From: Dongia sedimenti
GTDB lineage: Bacteria; Pseudomonadota; Alphaproteobacteria; Dongiales; Dongiaceae
Assembly: GCA_030715195.1 (NCBI GenBank)
Contig: JAUYVI010000007.1
Span: 1-64,000, forward strand
Direction: 5' to 3'
Length of the DNA stretch: 64,000 nt
Under the pieces are notes generated by a model, which saw only the letters and a program-made list of their open reading frames with translations, made no database searches and was not told the DNA's origin. The translations under genes were made by a program, and so were the position numbers. Position 1 is the first letter of the stretch. The number at the start of each line of letters is the position of its first letter. Positions 61,354 through 64,000 of this stretch are shown here, in pieces.

Positions 61354-62118
61354 TCAGCCCTTCAAAAAGCCGTTGGCGGCGAAGACAGCCATCAACCGGT
61401 CGGCGGCCTGACCGGCATCGTCGCCCAGCATCTCGCCGGTGCTGCCTCTGGCGGGTGGGCTGAGTTTGACGAGCATAGCGGCGCGCTCGAAAGCGCTTGG
61501 TTGCAGTGTGGCGCGAGCGATCGGCGTTTTCGCCGCCTCGCGCAGCTTGCTGCCGGAGACATAGCGTGGCGCCTTGGACGCGGTCTGGACGCCGATCACC
61601 GCCGGCAAGGCGACCTCATAGGTCAGGGCCACCCCGGCGCCGCGCTCCTGCGAGACCGTCAGCTTGTCCCGCGCGGACGTCACCCGGCCGGTGCCGGAGA
61701 TGTGCGGCCAGTCGAGCAGGGCGCCGACATAGGGCACGAGCTGGCCGAAGACGTCTTCGCCGGATTGAACCCCGCACAACACGATGTCGGCGGCCTTGTC
61801 CCGCGCGACGGCCGCGATCGTCGCCGCGATGTCGCGCGGCGATATCAGCCCGCCTTCCTCTGCGTCCAAGGCGATCGCTTCATCGGCGCCGCGCGCGGCC
61901 GCCATCTGCAAGACACGGTTGGCGCCCTCGCCGATGGCGATTGCGGTCACGTGCGCGCCCGTCGCTTCCTTGATCAGGACGGCTTCTTCCAGCGCATGGT
62001 CGTCGAAGTCGTTCAGCTGGAAATCCAGCCATTCCCGATCGATTGCGATGCCGCCCTCGTTGGGCTGCAGCTCGCTGGCGGCGTCCGGCATCATGCGCAG
62101 GATGACCAGGATATTCAC
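61354..62118 (-). CDS. etfB: Electron transfer flavoprotein beta subunit
   Basis: A 254-residue EtfB with the nucleotide-binding region LNDFDDHALEEAVLIKE, VTAIAIGEGANRVLQMAAARGADEAI and DIVLCGVQSGED. First gene of the minus-strand etfBA/Fe-S/HIBADH unit. Its partner dehydrogenase probably lies elsewhere. Confidence 0.93.
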   Translation of the reverse strand: MNILVILRMMPDAASELQPNEGGIAIDREWLDFQLNDFDDHALEEAVLIKEATGAHVTAIAIGEGANRVLQMAAARGADEAIALDAEEGGLISPRDIAATIAAVARDKAADIVLCGVQSGEDVFGQLVPYVGALLDWPHISGTGRVTSARDKLTVSQERGAGVALTYEVALPAVIGVQTASKAPRYVSGSKLREAAKTPIARATLQPSAFERAAMLVKLSPPARGSTGEMLGDDAGQAADRLMAVFAANGFLKG

Positions 62119-62443
62119 GGCAACTCCACTGTCGCTAGATCTCCAAAGCGCAACGGCGCGCGGGAGAGTAATCGGTGCATCTCGTTACATAGATCGCATT
62201 CTACGTCGCGCCCAACGGTCAAAAGGGACATAGCAGTTATTGCAAGACAGTTGATTGACGCTTCAGGCCAACCGGCGGCTAACTGACTATAGGGGATGCC
62301 CGACTGGCGATTCCTGTGCGCCAGGAACCGCCTTGCCATCTAAGTGGGCAAAGGGCACAGCGCGCTGCAACATCGCTCACGATCATGTTGCGGTGCCAAA
62401 AATTCGGAACGCGTTCATGGAACGTCTGGGAGGAGAAAAGACA
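62119..62443. other. Divergent regulatory region between etfB and the ribose-type importer
   Basis: No gene. An inverted repeat GCAACAT (62367-62373) and ATGTTGC (62385-62391), extended by a wobble and a G-C pair, lies about 50 bases before the binding-protein start and could be an operator or leader hairpin. Short stems CTGGCG/CGCCAG (62304-62324) and TTGCC/GGCAA (62333-62351) precede it. No clear promoter hexamers. Confidence 0.4.
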
Positions 62444-63649
62444 ATGTCCGCAGAGAGCATTCTGAGTCGAAAGATTTCCCGAAAAACCCTGTTACGAAAC
62501 GTCCCCGCCGCTGCGGCGGCGGTCGGGGCGGCAGGGGCGCTGCAATTCGCCACGCCGACCCCGGCTTTGGCAGCGGACGAGAAGCCCGGCTATTATGGCG
62601 TGCCGCGCACCTGGGTCTGGAACCCGAACGGCAACACCATGGTCGACACGTCGAAGTGGAAGAAGGATGGGCCGTACACCATCGGTTTCTCCAATGCGTC
62701 GATCTCCAATGCCTGGCGTGTCGCCTTCCAGCACGGCGTGCTGTGGTCGGCCGGACAACACAAGGATGAAATCGCGCATCTCAAGGTCACCGACGCCAAT
62801 GACGATCCGTCAAAGCAGATCGCCGATATCCAGGATCTGATCAGCCAGGGCGTCGATATCCTCCTGATCGCCGCGGCGACGGAGGATGCACTCGACCCGG
62901 TGGTCGGGCGCGCCATGCAGCAGGGCGTCCCGGTCGTCATGGTCGATCGGCGTGTCAAGACCGCTGAGAACTACATTACCTATGTCACCTCGTCCGATTG
63001 GGCGCTCGGCCGCCTGGAGGCGTTGTGGCTTGCCGAGACGCTCGACGGCAAGGGCAACATCGTGATGCTTCCGGGTATCGCCGGCTCGAGCGTTGCCGAA
63101 ATCCGGATCAAGGCGAACCAAGAGGTGCTCTCCAATTTCCCGGACATCAAGGTGATCGAGAAGCAGTATTGCGACTGGAACCCGGCCACCGGCAAGTCGG
63201 TGATGGCAGCGCTGATCCAGAAGCACGGCAAAGAGATCAACGGCGTACTGGCCGACAGCGCGCTGCAGGGCTCGGGCGCCATCCAGGCCTATCTCGATGC
63301 CGGATACAAGGACGGCGAGATTCCCCCGATGACCGGCGGCGACATCGCGCTGATGTACCAGCTGGCCAGCCAGCACAATATCAAGATGGTGGGCATCGAC
63401 TACCCGACCTCGATGGGCATTACGGGCATCGAAACCGCTCTCAATGTGCTGAAAGGCATTCCGGTCCCCGACAAGGTCGAAGTGAGCTTCCAGGTCGTGA
63501 CCTCGCCCGGCGCCGATACGACTTCGGTGAAGGGTGACCGGCATCTGCTCGACCATGTCAGCATGGAAGATCCGGGCGATCTTTCGCCGAGCCATGGCCT
63601 GCCTGCCGGCTACAATCCGGCGACGTTCAATCCGGAATATCCAAAGTAG
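62444..63649 (+). CDS. Ribose/sugar-type periplasmic binding protein
   Basis: A 401-residue Peripla_BP_4 (RbsB-like) binding protein with a long mature N-terminus. The signal has SRKTLLRN, an RK variant of the twin-arginine motif, before a hydrophobic alanine-rich stretch ending ALAAD. YTIGFSNASISNAWRVAFQHGV, DVLLIAAAT-like and VVMVDRR segments follow the family. ATG at 62444 after GGGAGGAGA; an upstream in-frame extension to 62255 is unlikely. It feeds the RbsA-type ATPase next to it. Confidence 0.9.
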   Translation: MSAESILSRKISRKTLLRNVPAAAAAVGAAGALQFATPTPALAADEKPGYYGVPRTWVWNPNGNTMVDTSKWKKDGPYTIGFSNASISNAWRVAFQHGVLWSAGQHKDEIAHLKVTDANDDPSKQIADIQDLISQGVDILLIAAATEDALDPVVGRAMQQGVPVVMVDRRVKTAENYITYVTSSDWALGRLEALWLAETLDGKGNIVMLPGIAGSSVAEIRIKANQEVLSNFPDIKVIEKQYCDWNPATGKSVMAALIQKHGKEINGVLADSALQGSGAIQAYLDAGYKDGEIPPMTGGDIALMYQLASQHNIKMVGIDYPTSMGITGIETALNVLKGIPVPDKVEVSFQVVTSPGADTTSVKGDRHLLDHVSMEDPGDLSPSHGLPAGYNPATFNPEYPK

Positions 63650-63663
63650 TCACCTCCCGGACT

Positions 63664-63694
63664 GGGTGCGCGCTTCCGAATGGGGCGCGCACCC
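63664..63694 (+). promoter_or_regulatory. 10-bp hairpin between sugar-binding protein and ATPase genes
   Basis: GGGTGCGCGC (63664-63673) and GCGCGCACCC (63685-63694) are perfectly complementary with an 11-base loop, 15 bases after the stop. The same placement as the hairpins after four other binding-protein genes in this window. Confidence 0.6.
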
Positions 63695-63721
63695 CCTGCC
63701 TGGCGGGAATGAGCATCGGGA

Positions 63722-64000
63722 ATGTCCAGCTCAGTCATTGAGCTCAGTCAGATCGTGAAGGAGTATCCGGGGGTCCGTCCTCTGGATCGGGTCGATTTCG
63801 CCGTGCGTCCCGGCGAGATTCACGCGCTGCTCGGCGAAAACGGCGCCGGCAAGTCCACGCTCATCCGCGTGATGGGCGGCGCCGTGGCGCCGAACTCGGG
63901 ATCGATCACTTATCTGGGAAAGTCGGTCTCATGGCGCTCGCCGAAAGAGGCGCGAACCGCTGGGATCCACGTCATTTACCAGGAATTGGCACTCTTTCCA
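63722..64000 (+). CDS. Ribose-type importer ATPase (RbsA-like), N-terminal part
   Basis: First 93 codons of a sugar importer ATPase, cut by the window end. It shows the RbsA start IELSQIVKEYPGVRPLDRVDF, Walker A GENGAGKS and the Q-loop IYQELALFP. The full protein should be about 500 residues with two ATPase halves. Partner of the binding protein upstream. Confidence 0.9.
   Translation, partial: MSSSVIELSQIVKEYPGVRPLDRVDFAVRPGEIHALLGENGAGKSTLIRVMGGAVAPNSGSITYLGKSVSWRSPKEARTAGIHVIYQELALFP

Noticed and set aside
1-64000. tRNA, rRNA, CRISPR arrays, prophage or insertion sequences
   Set aside because: Looked for in the intergenic gaps; no cloverleaf-like, repeat-spacer or transposase signals seen. 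A covariance-model scan would be decisive.

Overview
The window is GC-rich (by eye about two thirds G+C), densely coded DNA from a free-living proteobacterium, most likely an alphaproteobacterium (Rhizobiales/Rhodospirillales type). The reasons are the high share of ABC importers, ATGA/TGATG stop-start overlaps, and homologues of systems common in that class (a GlpS/GlpT-like pair of ATPases, a DgcB-like Fe-S oxidoreductase next to EtfAB, N-formylglutamate-amidohydrolase-like and UPF0261 proteins). I see no rRNA, tRNA, CRISPR array, phage gene or insertion sequence. The lineage is inference.

The window reads as an accessory catabolic region of modules, most of them an importer, a regulator of its own and a few enzymes. 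(1) 87-3646: Fe-dependent alcohol dehydrogenase and succinate-semialdehyde-type aldehyde dehydrogenase, divergent from a GntR/FCD regulator, with a palindromic operator between them. (2) 3979-14867: eleven co-directional genes: a CUT1-type importer with two different ATPases, a small membrane protein, a DJ-1/PfpI protein, a PAS-AraC regulator, a UPF0261 (Tm-1-like) protein, a tandem SRPBCC protein and an SDR. The two ATPases carry complementary defects, and I could not match the enzyme set to a known pathway. (3) 15024-16176: a 67-residue ORF and an epimerase, converging on a perfect palindrome. (4) 16283-26792: Liv-type importer, N-formylglutamate-amidohydrolase-like enzyme, RpiR regulator, glutamine-synthetase-like ligase, SDR, amidase and cysteine hydrolase, suggesting gamma-glutamylation-type catabolism of an amine or amide. 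(5) 26928-37537: XRE-cupin regulator, DAO-type FAD oxidase, Dpp-type peptide importer, serine hydrolase, C69 dipeptidase and M55 D-aminopeptidase, suggesting use of D-amino-acid peptides. (6) 37656-49022: IclR regulator and a Pot-type importer with an AtzA-like amidohydrolase, a DUF4432 epimerase-like protein, a DoeB-like deacylase, a threonine-dehydratase-like PLP enzyme, a Gfo/Idh dehydrogenase and a metal-dependent hydrolase. A NADAR protein follows. (7) 49602-57023: a second Pot-type importer with a PuuB-like FAD oxidoreductase, a LacI regulator and an SDR. Two near-identical LacI operators flank the lacI gene. (8) 57495-62118: EtfB, EtfA, a membrane Fe-S oxidoreductase and a 3-hydroxyisobutyrate-dehydrogenase-like enzyme. 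(9) 62444-64000: the start of a ribose-type importer cut by the window end.

Two patterns cross the modules. Five of the six solute-binding-protein genes are followed directly by a strong GC hairpin before the next gene of the same operon, which points to shared post-transcriptional control of binding-protein level. Each well-defined regulator intergenic region holds a recognisable repeated or palindromic element. Substrates are inferred from gene context only; none can be fixed from sequence alone.
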